Shown: positions 54,121 to 63,190, counted from the stretch's first letter. The stretch is 64,000 bases of DNA from an uncultured Hymenobacter sp. (GCA_913776615.1 CAJYPK010000026.1:1-64000), one strand, 5' to 3'. The notes: generated by a model from the letters alone, not told the origin. Program-made: numbers and translations.

Positions 54121-54297
54121 GGTATTTAGTATAATTATAATATTAAAACTTTTTATTTTTTATACATCCTGAAGATCTGGTGTTACTGATGAGCTTCCGC
54201 GGTTGACGATAGCATCTATTTTCGTCTAGCTTACTGCGGTTAGAAGACTCTGGCAGGCTAGCCGCGGGTTTACGAGGAGGCGAGACAGCTATGGTGT

Positions 54298-54545
54298 TTA
54301 CTTGCTAGAGAGAATGATGTGTTGGAACAGTGCATCCAGTTCTGTGATGGCCTTCTCATCAGGAGGCAGCGCCTCAAAAACTGATAGCCTCTTACTAGCA
54401 GCAGTCGCAAATGCCTTACGGTTGACTACGGGAAAGTCTACGTAATTCAGTTTTTCATTCTCACGCAAGACTTCCATAGCTTCCCCGTTGTCTTGGCCAC
54501 GGGTATCGGCTTTATTCAGAAAGGAATAGATTTTTAACGGTGTAA
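54298..54545 (-). pseudogene. ParA C-terminal remnant cut at the IS5 element
   Basis: The minus-strand frame gives YSFLNKADTRGQDNGEAMEV, LNYVDFPVVNRKAFATAASK, LSVFEALPPDEKAITELDAL and stops at 54298. This is the last third of a ParA-type ATPase, including the NxAD-type motif. Nothing recognisable remains of the N-terminal part: the frame is lost a few bases before the left end of the IS5 element, and no N-terminal half is found on the far side. It would have paired with the partner remnant just downstream. Confidence 0.7.
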
Positions 54546-54604
54546 GCCGCCCTGGCTACACTTCATTTAAAGTCTGTGGACAGCAAAGGCGGTAGCTTTG
54601 CGGC

Positions 54605-54961
54605 ATGCGTCGTCACGAATTAAGCGAACGGGAATGGCAGTTAGTCGAGCCGCACACGCGTGGCCGACTGGGCACGGGACGCGACAACCGACAGTTTGTC
54701 AACGCGGTGCTCTACCGGGTGCGCACGGGCTGCGCGTGGCGCGATTTGCCGGAACGGTTCGGGGCCTGGAACACGGTGGCGCGGCGTTTCCGGCGCTGGG
54801 CCACGGCGGGCGTGTGGCAGGCCTTGTTCGAGGCCGTGCAGGAGCCGGACTATGCCTGGGTGTTGGTGGACTCAACCAGCGTGAAAGCCCACAAAGCCGC
54901 GGCTGGGCAAAAAAAAGCCGCGCGCACGCCGAAGCCCTCGGCCGTAGCCGGGGCGGCTTGA
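54605..54961 (+). CDS. IS5-family transposase, first frame
   Basis: The 118-residue product contains the N-terminal DUF4096-like domain of IS427-type transposases (LSEREWQLVEP, NAVLYRVRTGCAWRDLPERF) and the first catalytic Asp in VLVDSTSVKAHK. A run of eight A (54909-54916) allows a -1 shift into the second frame, which is the usual way to make the full enzyme in this group. Confidence 0.85.
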   Translation: MRRHELSEREWQLVEPHTRGRLGTGRDNRQFVNAVLYRVRTGCAWRDLPERFGAWNTVARRFRRWATAGVWQALFEAVQEPDYAWVLVDSTSVKAHKAAAGQKKAARTPKPSAVAGAA

Positions 54962-55350
54962 CCACGAAGGTGCACGCCGCAGTCGACGCGCTGGGCAACG
55001 GCGTGTGCTTGCTGCTGACCCCGGGCCACTGGGCCGATAGCCCGCAGTTGCCGGGCTTGCTGGCACAACTGCCCCAGGGCCCCGGTGCGGTGGTGGCCGA
55101 CAAGGCCTACGACACCAACCGCGTGCTGGTGGCCGTCGGGCAAGCCGGCGCCGAACCGGTCATCCCGCCTAAACGCTCCCGCGCCGTCCAGCGCGGCTAC
55201 GACGAGAACCTCTACGCCGACCGCAACAAAGTCGAACGCTTTTTCGGCCGCCTGAAGGAGGCACGCGGCTTTGCCACCCGCTACGAAAAGACGGCTTCCT
55301 CGTTTTTAGCCGTGGCCCACCTACTCGCCGCCTTGGATTGGATGCGCTAG
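54914..55350 (+). CDS. IS5-family transposase, second frame
   Basis: The frame entered by the -1 shift at the A8 run carries the rest of the DDE domain: GGLTTKVHAAVDALGN, VVADKAYDTNRVL with the second Asp, and NKVERFFGRLKEARGFATRY with the catalytic Glu. It ends at the left base of the right inverted repeat. All three acidic residues are present across the two frames, so the fused protein should be active. Confidence 0.85.
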
Positions 55351-55404
55351 CTGTCCACAGACTTTAAGGTGGACGCTGCATTACAAAAAGCCCGGCTAGG
55401 CTAA

Positions 55405-56034
55405 TTACAACGTGTAATAGGGTTCCTTCTCTTTGTCGTGGTAGCGGAGGTAGCCGTGCAGCACCAGCTTAATGAGGGTGCGGTAGGCGCGGCGGCGGCT
55501 CACGTTGATGAGCTTGGTGTACTGCGCTACCGTGATGCGCGGCTGGGTCGTCTTCAGGTAATCGAGCACGCGCAGTTCATCTTTATTGAGTGGAATTTTT
55601 TCGAGGCGCGACTCGGGCTGTTGGCGGGAGAGGACTTTCTCGGTGAGATTGCTGGCCTGCACGCTTTCGTCGCGCACGCGCACGTAGCTGCGCCACTCGC
55701 CGGGGGCCACCTGGGCGCGGTGCGGTTTGTTGAGGCTTTCGGCCACGCTGACCAGTATTACGACGAGGTCGTCGTCGGTTTCGATCTCCCGAAAGCTCAG
55801 CATCAGGGGTGGGTCGATGTAGTGAGCGGCGGCCTCGCGCAGCACGAACATCTCTTCCTCGGCATCGCGCACGCCCACCACGCGGCCATCATCATCGACG
55901 CCCACCAGCACCTGCCCGCCGTGCGTGTTGGCCAGCGAGGCCAGCGTGCGTGAGATACGGGTAGGGTGGGTAGTCTTCTTCTTAAACTCCAGTCGCTCGC
56001 CCTCGCCCTGGCTGATAAGTGCGCGTAAATTCAT
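55405..56034 (-). CDS. AlbA_2 (Schlafen-like) domain regulator
   Basis: The 209-residue product has an N-terminal AlbA_2 domain (EGERLEFKKKTTHPTRISRT, LASLANTHGGQVLVGVDDDG, about 11-50) and a C-terminal winged-helix segment (RITVAQYTKLINVSRRRAYRT). Such proteins are usually called ATP-binding or transcriptional regulators; the target is unknown. It is the first gene on the chromosomal-type side of the IS5 element. Confidence 0.75.
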   Translation of the reverse strand: MNLRALISQGEGERLEFKKKTTHPTRISRTLASLANTHGGQVLVGVDDDGRVVGVRDAEEEMFVLREAAAHYIDPPLMLSFREIETDDDLVVILVSVAESLNKPHRAQVAPGEWRSYVRVRDESVQASNLTEKVLSRQQPESRLEKIPLNKDELRVLDYLKTTQPRITVAQYTKLINVSRRRAYRTLIKLVLHGYLRYHDKEKEPYYTL

Positions 56035-56064
56035 ACCTCCCTAAACGTAGCCCACAAAACAAAT

Positions 56065-56091
56065 GTGCCGCTCCCCGAAGAGAAGCGGCAC
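56065..56091 (-). terminator. hairpin terminator after the DUF3127 gene
   Basis: GTGCCGCT (56065-56072) pairs exactly with AGCGGCAC (56084-56091). On the minus strand the stem is followed by a U-rich tail (ATTTGTTTTG). It lies between the DUF3127 gene, which would end here, and the start of the AlbA_2 gene. Confidence 0.5.
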
Positions 56092-56226
56092 AAACTGCAA
56101 CATAAAACCCAGCAAACGGCTCCACCATTTCACGCTCCCCCAGCCTAAATAAAGAAGGAAAGGGTCAGTCAGCTTGGCGCAGCCAAGCGTATCCGCGCAA
56201 TCAGTTGAATCCGTTAAATCTGCGGT

Positions 56227-56649
56227 CTAGAAGGGCAAATCATTGTCGTCGTCGCTGGCAATCGGCTGAGCCGCGGGCTGCGCACGCAGGTTAGGATTCT
56301 GGTTTTGGGTGGGGCGGGCGGCGGGCTGCTGCTGGGCGTAGCCACCACCAGCCGGGGCACCGGCACCGGCCGCAGCCGACTCAATGCGCCATGCTTCGAG
56401 GTTGGTGAAGTACAGCATCTGGCCATTCTTGTTGAAGCCCCGGCCGCGCAGGTCGAACGTCACCTTCACTTCGTCACCCATTTTATAGGGGTCGATGAGG
56501 CTGGTCTTATCCTGCGTCAGCTGAAATTTGATTTGTTGGGGATACTGACCATCCTGAACTTCGAGGACGAACTCGCGCTTACGAAACTTGTCGCTTACCT
56601 GCTGTTCGTCGAAGATTTCGTGCAGGCGGCCGGTTACGTCGTATGCCAT
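56227..56649 (-). CDS. DUF3127 OB-fold protein with SSB-like tail
   Basis: The 140-residue product from the ATG at 56649 is a DUF3127 protein: MAYDVTGRLHEIFDEQQVSD, KFRKREFVLEV, IKFQLTQDKTSLIDPY and LYFTNLEAWRIE form the conserved domain (1-93). A Gln/Ala/Pro-rich linker leads to the tail DDDNDLPF, which closely resembles the acidic protein-interaction tip of bacterial SSB. This suggests single-stranded DNA binding and partner recruitment in DNA repair or replication, but that is inference. The family is largely confined to Bacteroidota. Confidence 0.85.
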   Translation of the reverse strand: MAYDVTGRLHEIFDEQQVSDKFRKREFVLEVQDGQYPQQIKFQLTQDKTSLIDPYKMGDEVKVTFDLRGRGFNKNGQMLYFTNLEAWRIESAAAGAGAPAGGGYAQQQPAARPTQNQNPNLRAQPAAQPIASDDDNDLPF

Positions 56650-56919
56650 CGGAAAGGGAAAATTGAAATGAAGAAAACTACGGGCCAAACCTACGAAAAA
56701 AAACCGAAGGCGGCCGGGTAAAGGGACGGATAACAGGGCTGCCAGGGCAGTATTTTCAGCTACTTACCGGAGGGCTGGCTAAAAAAAATAGCGCGCCGTA
56801 GACGAGGTAAATTACTGAAGGATAAAAAATTGTCGCTCTCGCAGTCTTATTCAAACCCTCAAAGCGAACAGAAAGTGCCGTTCTTGCGGCAGAAACTCAT
56901 TTGATTGGTAAAGAAAAAT

Positions 56920-57855
56920 ATGTTTGCTCTTGCGTTACACGGGGGCGCCGGCACCATTGCCCGCGCCTCACTCACGCCCACCCTCGAAGCCAACTACCGC
57001 GCTGCGCTGGCGACGGCCCTGGCCGCTGGCACGGCCCTGCTGGCCCAGGGCGCACCCGCCCTCGATGCCGTAGAAGCCACCGTGCGCTCGCTCGAAGACT
57101 GCCCGCTCTTCAACGCCGGGCGCGGGGCTGTGTTCACCCACGATGGCCACCACGAAATGGACGCCGCTCTCATGGACGGGGCCAGCCGCCGGGCCGGGGC
57201 CGTGGCCGGCGTGCGCCAGGTGCAGAATCCCATCCGGGCGGCGCGCCTCGTGATGGAGCAGACCGAGCACGTGCTGCTGGCCTACCCCGGGGCCGACGAG
57301 CTGGCCCGCGAGCACGGCCTGCCCCTGCAACCGGCCGAGTATTTTTTCACCCAGCAGCGCTTCGACCAGTTACAGGAGGCCATCGCGGCGGGCCGCACCC
57401 AGCTCGACCACGCTGCCAGTCCCGCCCCGGCGGCCGACCCCAACTGGAAAAAGGGAACGGTGGGGGCCGTGGCCCGCGACGTGCGCGGTCACCTGGCCGC
57501 GGCCACCAGCACCGGCGGCATGACCAACAAGCGCTACTCGCGCATCGGCGATACGCCGCTCATCGGGGCGGGCACCTGGGCCGACGAGCGCTGCGCCATC
57601 AGCTGCACCGGGCACGGCGAGTATTTCATCCGGGCGGTGGTGGGCTACGACGTGGCCTGCCTCATGGAGTACAAGGGCCTGAGCCTGGCCGAAGCCTGCC
57701 GCGTGGTGGTGCACGACAAGCTGGCCCCGGTGGGCGGCGAGGGTGGCCTCATCGCGGTGGATGCGGCCGGCAACCTGGCGCTGCCCTTCAATTCGGAGGG
57801 AATGTACCGGGCCAGCCGCAACGCGGCGGGGGAGGCGCAAATTGCAATTTATTAA
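56920..57855 (+). CDS. isoaspartyl peptidase / plant-type L-asparaginase
   Basis: The 311-residue product is an Ntn-hydrolase precursor. LALHGGAGTIAR opens the protein and DAVEATVRSLED, NAGRGAVFTHDG follow. The autocleavage site GTVGAVARD at about residue 180 frees the catalytic Thr, and STGGMTNKRYSRIGDTPLIG then GTWADERCAISCTGHGEYFI shape the active site. It cleaves beta-aspartyl dipeptides and asparagine. An upstream TTG at 56905 is possible but the ATG is preferred. It converges on a cyanophycinase gene. Confidence 0.9.
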   Translation: MFALALHGGAGTIARASLTPTLEANYRAALATALAAGTALLAQGAPALDAVEATVRSLEDCPLFNAGRGAVFTHDGHHEMDAALMDGASRRAGAVAGVRQVQNPIRAARLVMEQTEHVLLAYPGADELAREHGLPLQPAEYFFTQQRFDQLQEAIAAGRTQLDHAASPAPAADPNWKKGTVGAVARDVRGHLAAATSTGGMTNKRYSRIGDTPLIGAGTWADERCAISCTGHGEYFIRAVVGYDVACLMEYKGLSLAEACRVVVHDKLAPVGGEGGLIAVDAAGNLALPFNSEGMYRASRNAAGEAQIAIY

Positions 57856-57869
57856 GGTGGTCAAAAGGA

Positions 57870-57931
57870 TTGGCTATTCAGAATAGCCAATACAAAAAAA
57901 GGCTGGCCCGGTGACGGGCTGGCCTTTTTTT
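57870..57931. terminator. bidirectional terminator between convergent genes
   Basis: A perfect inverted repeat TTGGCTATTC A GAATAGCCAA (57870-57890) is followed by AAAAAAA, a 10-bp GC-rich stem with two G-U pairs (57901-57924, loop gtga) and TTTTTTT. A and T runs on both sides let it stop transcription from the isoaspartyl peptidase gene and from the cyanophycinase gene. Confidence 0.85.
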
Positions 57932-57954
57932 GCAACCTATATAATACGGAGTGG

Positions 57955-58872
57955 CTAGCAGGTGGCGGGCACGGCGTCCTTGCTCACGTAAAACTTGCGC
58001 TCGGTCATGCAGTACACGTTGCCTTTGGCGAGCACGTGCATCTTAAAATTCTCGATGGAGAGCGTGGTACCCTTCTTGGCAGCGGCCACGTTGTTGTGGG
58101 CAATGTCGTGGCCGTCGAGGATGATGACAAGGTTGGAGCCGATGGTTTCGACCAAGTGGCCGTCGGTGATGAGCACGCCCGTGTCCTCACCCAGCCCAAT
58201 GCCGATGAGCTTGGGGTAAAGCGCCACCGCTTCGATGAGGCGGCCGAAGCGGCCGCGCTTCACGAAGTGCGAATCGATGATGGCGGGCGGGGCGAGGCTC
58301 AGGCCGACGCCCATTTTCACGGCTCCCTTCAGCAGAGCGTCGGGTACCGAGCCACCGCGGATCATGTGCTGTGACATGGCCATGGCCCCGGCACTGGTGC
58401 CGGCGATGACGAAGTTGGGCTCGGCGTAGTAGCGGCGGGTCATGGTGTCGAGGAAGTCGGTTTCGCCGAACATCTCGCGCAGGCGCGACTGATTGCCGCC
58501 CGAGAACATAATTACGTCGGCGGCCAGCAGGCGAGCCAGGTACTCGGGCTCCCGGGCGTCGGCCGGCGTGCGAATATCCATCACGCCCACGTTGTGGCAA
58601 TTGAGCATGGCGAAGGAGGCGATGTAAATCGGACCCACCTCCTGCGGAATCATAGAAGCCGTGGTGATGACTTCTATGCGCGGATCGGCCTTGCCCGACT
58701 CCGAAACAACGCGCTTGAGAATGCCCAGCTCAAAAAAATTCAGGTAGTACTGGCGCTTGCTGCGGACGGTGGGGTAGGTGCCCTTGTCCTCATTGCCCCC
58801 AATGGCGATGAGCTTGCCGCGCGGAATAAGATGTTTCAACGGTAACTGGCTAGTCTGATTGGAAGAAGGCAA
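57955..58872 (-). CDS. cphB: cyanophycinase
   Basis: The 305-residue product is a serine exopeptidase of the S51 family that cuts cyanophycin into beta-Asp-Arg. Seen: GKLIAIGGNEDKGTYP (19-34), ADVIMFSGGNQSRL, the nucleophile-elbow GTSAGAMAMS with the catalytic Ser, and PAIIDSHFVKRGRFGRLIEA. The start appears to be a TTG at 58872; no ATG is close. It faces an isoaspartyl peptidase gene that could split the dipeptide product. No cyanophycin synthetase is in the window, so the polymer may come from outside the cell or from elsewhere in the genome. Confidence 0.88.
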   Translation of the reverse strand: MPSSNQTSQLPLKHLIPRGKLIAIGGNEDKGTYPTVRSKRQYYLNFFELGILKRVVSESGKADPRIEVITTASMIPQEVGPIYIASFAMLNCHNVGVMDIRTPADAREPEYLARLLAADVIMFSGGNQSRLREMFGETDFLDTMTRRYYAEPNFVIAGTSAGAMAMSQHMIRGGSVPDALLKGAVKMGVGLSLAPPAIIDSHFVKRGRFGRLIEAVALYPKLIGIGLGEDTGVLITDGHLVETIGSNLVIILDGHDIAHNNVAAAKKGTTLSIENFKMHVLAKGNVYCMTERKFYVSKDAVPATC

Positions 58873-58904
58873 AGGTAACCCCCAGCGACGGGCTTAAGGG
58901 GGAG

Positions 58905-58938
58905 AGGTGAAATGGTGAAATGGTGAAATGGTGAGGTG
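58905..58938. repeat. short tandem repeat (9-bp unit)
   Basis: The 9-bp unit ggtgaaatg is repeated about three times followed by ggtgaggtg. The same kind of unit, in the other orientation, makes up the last codons of the aminopeptidase gene at 59163-59215. Confidence 0.6.
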
Positions 58939-59162
58939 GGGTGCTGGTTTAATAAGGCTACTCAGAAAGGATGCCAACAAATCGGAGTCATCCTGCCCAG
59001 CTGGCGGCCGCTTGCGAAGCAGCTTATCGGGTTAAAGCGATTCGCTCGGGCGTGAGTAGATGCGTCGCAAGCGGCCGCCAGATGAGCAGGACGGATGGAC
59101 GATAAAGCCACGCCTTTTTGAACAGCTACTACTGAGTAGCAGCACACCGGATAGGCAAGAGC

Positions 59163-61037
59163 TCACTCGCCACTCACTATTTCACCACTCACCATCTCAC
59201 CACCGACCATCTCATCGAGCGTACTCGTGGCGACCGAGTGATAATTGGGCCGGGCCAGCCGGTAGATTTTCTGCGCCCGCGCCCGGCCGCCGGGCGTAGC
59301 GAGCAGCGCCCGGTAGAGCGGGACCAGAAACTTGCGGCGCCCCACGTGCAGCAGAAAATTTTCGAGTGCCGCCTCGGCCGGGGCATAGCCCGCCCGCAGG
59401 GTGAGCGGAAACCAGGCGGCCAGTAGCTCGGCATTGCCCGAGGCGGTAAAACGAAAAGTAGCATCGAGCCGGGCCAGGTCGGTGGCCGTCAGGGTAGGAG
59501 GCAGGCCGCGCAGGAAGTGCTCCCATTCCTGGCTGCTCCACTCCTTAGTAATAGGTTGCAAATCGGCGGGCGGGGTACCGGCGACCAGCCGGGCCAGGGC
59601 GGCATCTACGGCGGCGAAGCGGGCTGAGCGGGCTACCGGGGCGCCGGGCGGCAGGCCGGGACCATCGAGCCAGGCGGACAAATTGAGCTGGCTGGCCTCG
59701 GCGGGTGAGAGTAGCGTCTGGGTAAGGTAGGTGGCGAAGCGGTCGGTATCCATGCTCTGAAACGCGAACCGGGCGAAGTACTCCGTAATAAAGGCGTCGA
59801 GGCGCGGGCGCCCCACGAGCCGCTCAATGGTGAGTAGGAGCAGGCAGCCCTTTTCATACGCGATGTCGTTGAGGCCGTCGTCGGGGTCGCGGCCGGCGAG
59901 GTGCAGGCGTAAGTGCGTCGCCGGGCTATCCGCTCCCAGCTCCTCTATAGTATGGCGGAGGTCAGCCTCCCCCAGCACCTGCAACATTTCGGCGTACGCC
60001 CGGCCGTATAGTTGCTCCATAATGCGGCGCTCGAAATAAACCGTGAAGCCCTCGTTGAGCCAGAAATCATTCCAGGTTGCATTTGTAACCAAGTTGCCGC
60101 TCCACGAGTGCGCCAGCTCGTGGGCTACCAAGCTCGTCAAACTGCGGTCGCCGGTTATAATTGTAGGTGTAACAAATGTGAGACAAGGGTTTTCCATGCC
60201 GCCAAATGGAAAGCTGTTCGGAAGTGTTAACAAATCGTATCTACTCCAGCGATATGGTCCATACAATTGTTCGGAAGCGGCAATCATGCGTTCCAATTCT
60301 GTAAACTCATGGGCGGCTTGGGGCAGCGTGGCTGGCTCCGCGTAAACGCCGGCGCGCTCGCTTATCGAAGCAAAATCGAGCCGGCCCACGGCCAGCGCCA
60401 GCAGGTAGGCGGGCACTGGCTGCGGCTGCCGAAAATGGTACCGACCATCGGGCGCGGTAGCCTGCGGGTTTTCGGCGCTCATCAGGGCCAGCAGCTGGCC
60501 GCGCTCGGGGCCGAGCACTTCCACCGTAGCTTCGTAGGTGAAGCGCCGGCCGGGCGAGTCGGGACAAGGCAGCCAGGTGCGCGCCAGGATGGCCTGCGAC
60601 TGCGTGAACAGAAACGGGTGCTCGCCCGCCGTCTGGGCTGGGGCCAGCCACTGTAAGGCCGCGGCCCCCGGGCTCGTGGAATAGGCAATACGCACTGCTT
60701 GCGTGCCCGCTGGCAGCTCCAGCCGTAGCGCCTGGCCCAAGACCGCGTCGGGCGCGCCGAGCGCGCAGGGAAGGGCCGTAATGGCCCCGGCGGTAAAATC
60801 GCCATTGTGGCCACCGAGGGCTTCGGCCCGCTCGATGCGCAGGTCGCGGGTATCGAGCACCAGTGTGGTGGCGGCCAGCAGTGGGGAAGCCAACTGCCAG
60901 GTGGCCGAGCCGGCAAGCGTCCGACGGGCAAAATCCACGGCCAGGTCCAGGCGCAGGTGCGGCAAATCCGGTCCTTGGGCATAGCTGTGCGGGTCGGCGG
61001 GTGGGGAGAAATGAGGGAAGTTTGAGGAAGCTATCAT
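59163..61037 (-). CDS. M1-family metallo-aminopeptidase
   Basis: The 624-residue product from the ATG at 61037 has the M1 hallmarks: substrate-anchoring GGMEN (279-283), zinc site HELAH (306-310) with the second-helix Glu329 in WLNEGFTVYFERR. The ARM-repeat C-terminal domain resembles leukotriene-A4-hydrolase-type enzymes (YRALLATPGGRARAQKIYRL). No signal peptide is apparent with this start. The C-terminus ends in a repetitive VGGEMVSGEIVSGE tail made from short DNA repeats, probably without function. Confidence 0.88.
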   Translation of the reverse strand: MIASSNFPHFSPPADPHSYAQGPDLPHLRLDLAVDFARRTLAGSATWQLASPLLAATTLVLDTRDLRIERAEALGGHNGDFTAGAITALPCALGAPDAVLGQALRLELPAGTQAVRIAYSTSPGAAALQWLAPAQTAGEHPFLFTQSQAILARTWLPCPDSPGRRFTYEATVEVLGPERGQLLALMSAENPQATAPDGRYHFRQPQPVPAYLLALAVGRLDFASISERAGVYAEPATLPQAAHEFTELERMIAASEQLYGPYRWSRYDLLTLPNSFPFGGMENPCLTFVTPTIITGDRSLTSLVAHELAHSWSGNLVTNATWNDFWLNEGFTVYFERRIMEQLYGRAYAEMLQVLGEADLRHTIEELGADSPATHLRLHLAGRDPDDGLNDIAYEKGCLLLLTIERLVGRPRLDAFITEYFARFAFQSMDTDRFATYLTQTLLSPAEASQLNLSAWLDGPGLPPGAPVARSARFAAVDAALARLVAGTPPADLQPITKEWSSQEWEHFLRGLPPTLTATDLARLDATFRFTASGNAELLAAWFPLTLRAGYAPAEAALENFLLHVGRRKFLVPLYRALLATPGGRARAQKIYRLARPNYHSVATSTLDEMVGGEMVSGEIVSGE

Positions 61038-61349
61038 GTAAGCAAAAAAAGTATAAATAAGCGCGGCTAGCTTTAGTGGCCTGGCGCGTGTGGCCAGCGG
61101 TCGGGCAGGTTCCGCCCGCCCTGGCCACCGGCCGAACCGGGCCGGCAAAAAGTACGGTGAGTAGCGGGGCTCGGCTGCGGAGAGTTGTTATCTTTCGGTG
61201 CGTTATTTGCGTTGGCGTAGTGCGGCCCGGTACAACCTGCCGGGTAGCTGCTCAGTAAAACGAGTACATTCTTCGCCACCCTGGCGCGGCATTTTAGGCC
61301 GGCTGGCTCTGCTCAGTTGGCTGCCCGCCGCGTCGCTTTTCTCTTTCCG

Positions 61350-63107
61350 ATGCGCTCTAAGCTTCGACTTCATTTCCTCACGCTCGCCCTTTTCCTGGGG
61401 CTGCTTGGCTTGCCCGGCCTGCTGGTTTCGTGCAACAGCCAGGGCGACCAGAAAAACGACCAGGCCAGTTCTAAAACCGGCACCCCGACCACGGCCGACG
61501 CCAGCGGCCCCGAGCCGCGCCTCGACAGCGTGTACGTCATCCGGGCCATGCAAGCCGACGCTCGCTTCAAGGCGCAGGAGCGCTGGGCGCGTAAATTTTA
61601 CCGCGAGCGGCAGTTTCGGCTGGGCTGGTTCCGGCAGCATCAACTCGTGCCGCAGGCCACTACCTTTTTATCGGTAGTAGCTAAAGCAAAGGATGATGGC
61701 CTTGACCCTAAGCGGTATGATACCAAGCAGATAAAAGATATGATAGCCGAGCTGGGCAGCGTCGGCCAGGACACTGCGCGCCGTAACGCGCTGGAACGCA
61801 AGCTCGACGTGGCCCTGTCGGGCAGCTACTTTGCCTGGGCTTCGGACTACTACCGGGGGGTAGCCAACCCCCGCGATACCAAGAACGAGGCTTGGAAAGT
61901 TAAGCGCAATAAAATCAAGCTCGACCGAGCGCTGATGACCATTTTGCGGGAGCGCGAGAGTACCTATCCGTACTACGACTTTGCCCCGCTGCACCCCGAA
62001 TACGACCACCTGAAGAAGGCGCTGGCATTGCTGCGCGCCCGAGAGGCAGCCGGTGGCTGGCCCACGCTGCCCGCTACCACGCACCTCAAGCCCGGCGACA
62101 ATCTGCCCGTGGTGGCGCTGCTGCGCCAGCGGCTGCTGGGTGGCGAGGCTACCGGCCAGTCCCCGGCCGCGGTGGCTGCCAATGCCACGCCCGTCAACAA
62201 CGTTACCAAGCCTGCCGCGACCACCTACGACGCGGCGCTGGTGAAAGAAGTGAAAAATTTTCAGCGCGACCTCGGCCTGCCGCAGACCGGCCTGGTGAGC
62301 GGCGAAACCCTGCGACAGCTCAACGTGCCCATCCAGGAGCGCATCAAGCAGGTTATCCTAAATATGGAGCGCTGGCGCTGGCTGCCCAAGAAATTTGAGC
62401 CCGATTACTTGCTCGTCAACATCCCCGAGTATCGGCTGCGGGTGTACGAGCAGGGCAAGGAAGCCCTCACCATGCGGGTGATTGTGGGCAAGACGCTAAC
62501 TGCAACACCAGTGTTTTCCGACAAGATGGAGTACGTGGTGCTGTCGCCCTATTGGAACGTGCCCTACAGCATTATCGACAAGGAGCTGCGCGGCAGGCTG
62601 GTGGCCGACCCCCACTATCTCGACCGCCTCGATATGGAAGTGGTGAAGGGCTACGGCCGTAAAGCGACCGTTATCGACCCCGCTACCATCGACTGGGCCA
62701 ACGTGACGCAGGCCAATTTCAAATACACCCTGCGCCGCCGGCCCGGCCCCAAAAACGACCTGGGTGAGGTGAAATTCATCTTCCCCAACTCCAACGACAT
62801 CTACCTGCACGACACTCCCCACGGCGAGCTGTTCTCGCAAACCAAGCGCAGCTTCAGCCACGGCTGCGTGCGCGTGGAAGAGCCCGTGAAGCTGGCCACC
62901 TACCTGCTGCGCGACAACCCCAATTGGGACCAGACCGCCATTGAAGATACCATCGCGCAGCGCCGCGAGAAGTACATTCCCCTCAAGGACAAGCTGCCCG
63001 TGTACCTCGTGTACCTCACCGCCTGGGCCGATGCCGATGGCCACGCGCACTTCCGCGACGACATCTACGGGCACGATAAAGCCCTCGCGAAAGAGTACTT
63101 CAATTAA
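61350..63107 (+). CDS. YcbB-like L,D-transpeptidase lipoprotein
   Basis: The 585-residue product from the ATG at 61350 starts with a lipoprotein signal (LALFLGLLGLPGLLVSC). It continues with a scaffold region, a peptidoglycan-binding-like domain (VKNFQRDLGLPQTGLVSGET) and a YkuD catalytic domain with SHGCVRVEEP (His504, Cys506). Enzymes of this layout make 3-3 crosslinks in peptidoglycan or attach proteins to it. It has its own terminator. Length agrees with Gram-negative YcbB/LdtD types. Confidence 0.9.
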   Translation: MRSKLRLHFLTLALFLGLLGLPGLLVSCNSQGDQKNDQASSKTGTPTTADASGPEPRLDSVYVIRAMQADARFKAQERWARKFYRERQFRLGWFRQHQLVPQATTFLSVVAKAKDDGLDPKRYDTKQIKDMIAELGSVGQDTARRNALERKLDVALSGSYFAWASDYYRGVANPRDTKNEAWKVKRNKIKLDRALMTILRERESTYPYYDFAPLHPEYDHLKKALALLRAREAAGGWPTLPATTHLKPGDNLPVVALLRQRLLGGEATGQSPAAVAANATPVNNVTKPAATTYDAALVKEVKNFQRDLGLPQTGLVSGETLRQLNVPIQERIKQVILNMERWRWLPKKFEPDYLLVNIPEYRLRVYEQGKEALTMRVIVGKTLTATPVFSDKMEYVVLSPYWNVPYSIIDKELRGRLVADPHYLDRLDMEVVKGYGRKATVIDPATIDWANVTQANFKYTLRRRPGPKNDLGEVKFIFPNSNDIYLHDTPHGELFSQTKRSFSHGCVRVEEPVKLATYLLRDNPNWDQTAIEDTIAQRREKYIPLKDKLPVYLVYLTAWADADGHAHFRDDIYGHDKALAKEYFN

Positions 63108-63156
63108 TCCTTGAAGCCTGGTCGCCGCTAGCAGCGGCACAGCTCAGCTTTCAGTT

Positions 63157-63190
63157 AGCCCCGCTATGATGCTCATAGCGGGGCTTTTTT
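63157..63190 (+). terminator. rho-independent terminator of the L,D-transpeptidase gene
   Basis: AGCCCCGCTATGA and TCATAGCGGGGCT form a 13-bp perfect stem with a 3-base loop, followed by six T, 50 bases after the stop codon. Confidence 0.9.

Larger units (their letters stand above)
54567..55367 (+). mobile_element. IS5-family (IS427-type) insertion sequence
   Basis: An 801-bp element is bounded by perfect 18-bp inverted ends, TTAAAGTCTGTGGACAGC (54567-54584) and its complement (55350-55367). The outermost TTAA may include target duplication. It holds one transposase in two overlapping frames and looks complete. It sits between a truncated parA and the AlbA_2-type gene. Confidence 0.88.

Noticed and set aside
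53909..54172. 87-codon plus-strand frame after rep
   Set aside because: It covers the inverted repeats and the antisense of the partition-partner remnant; composition is not protein-like.
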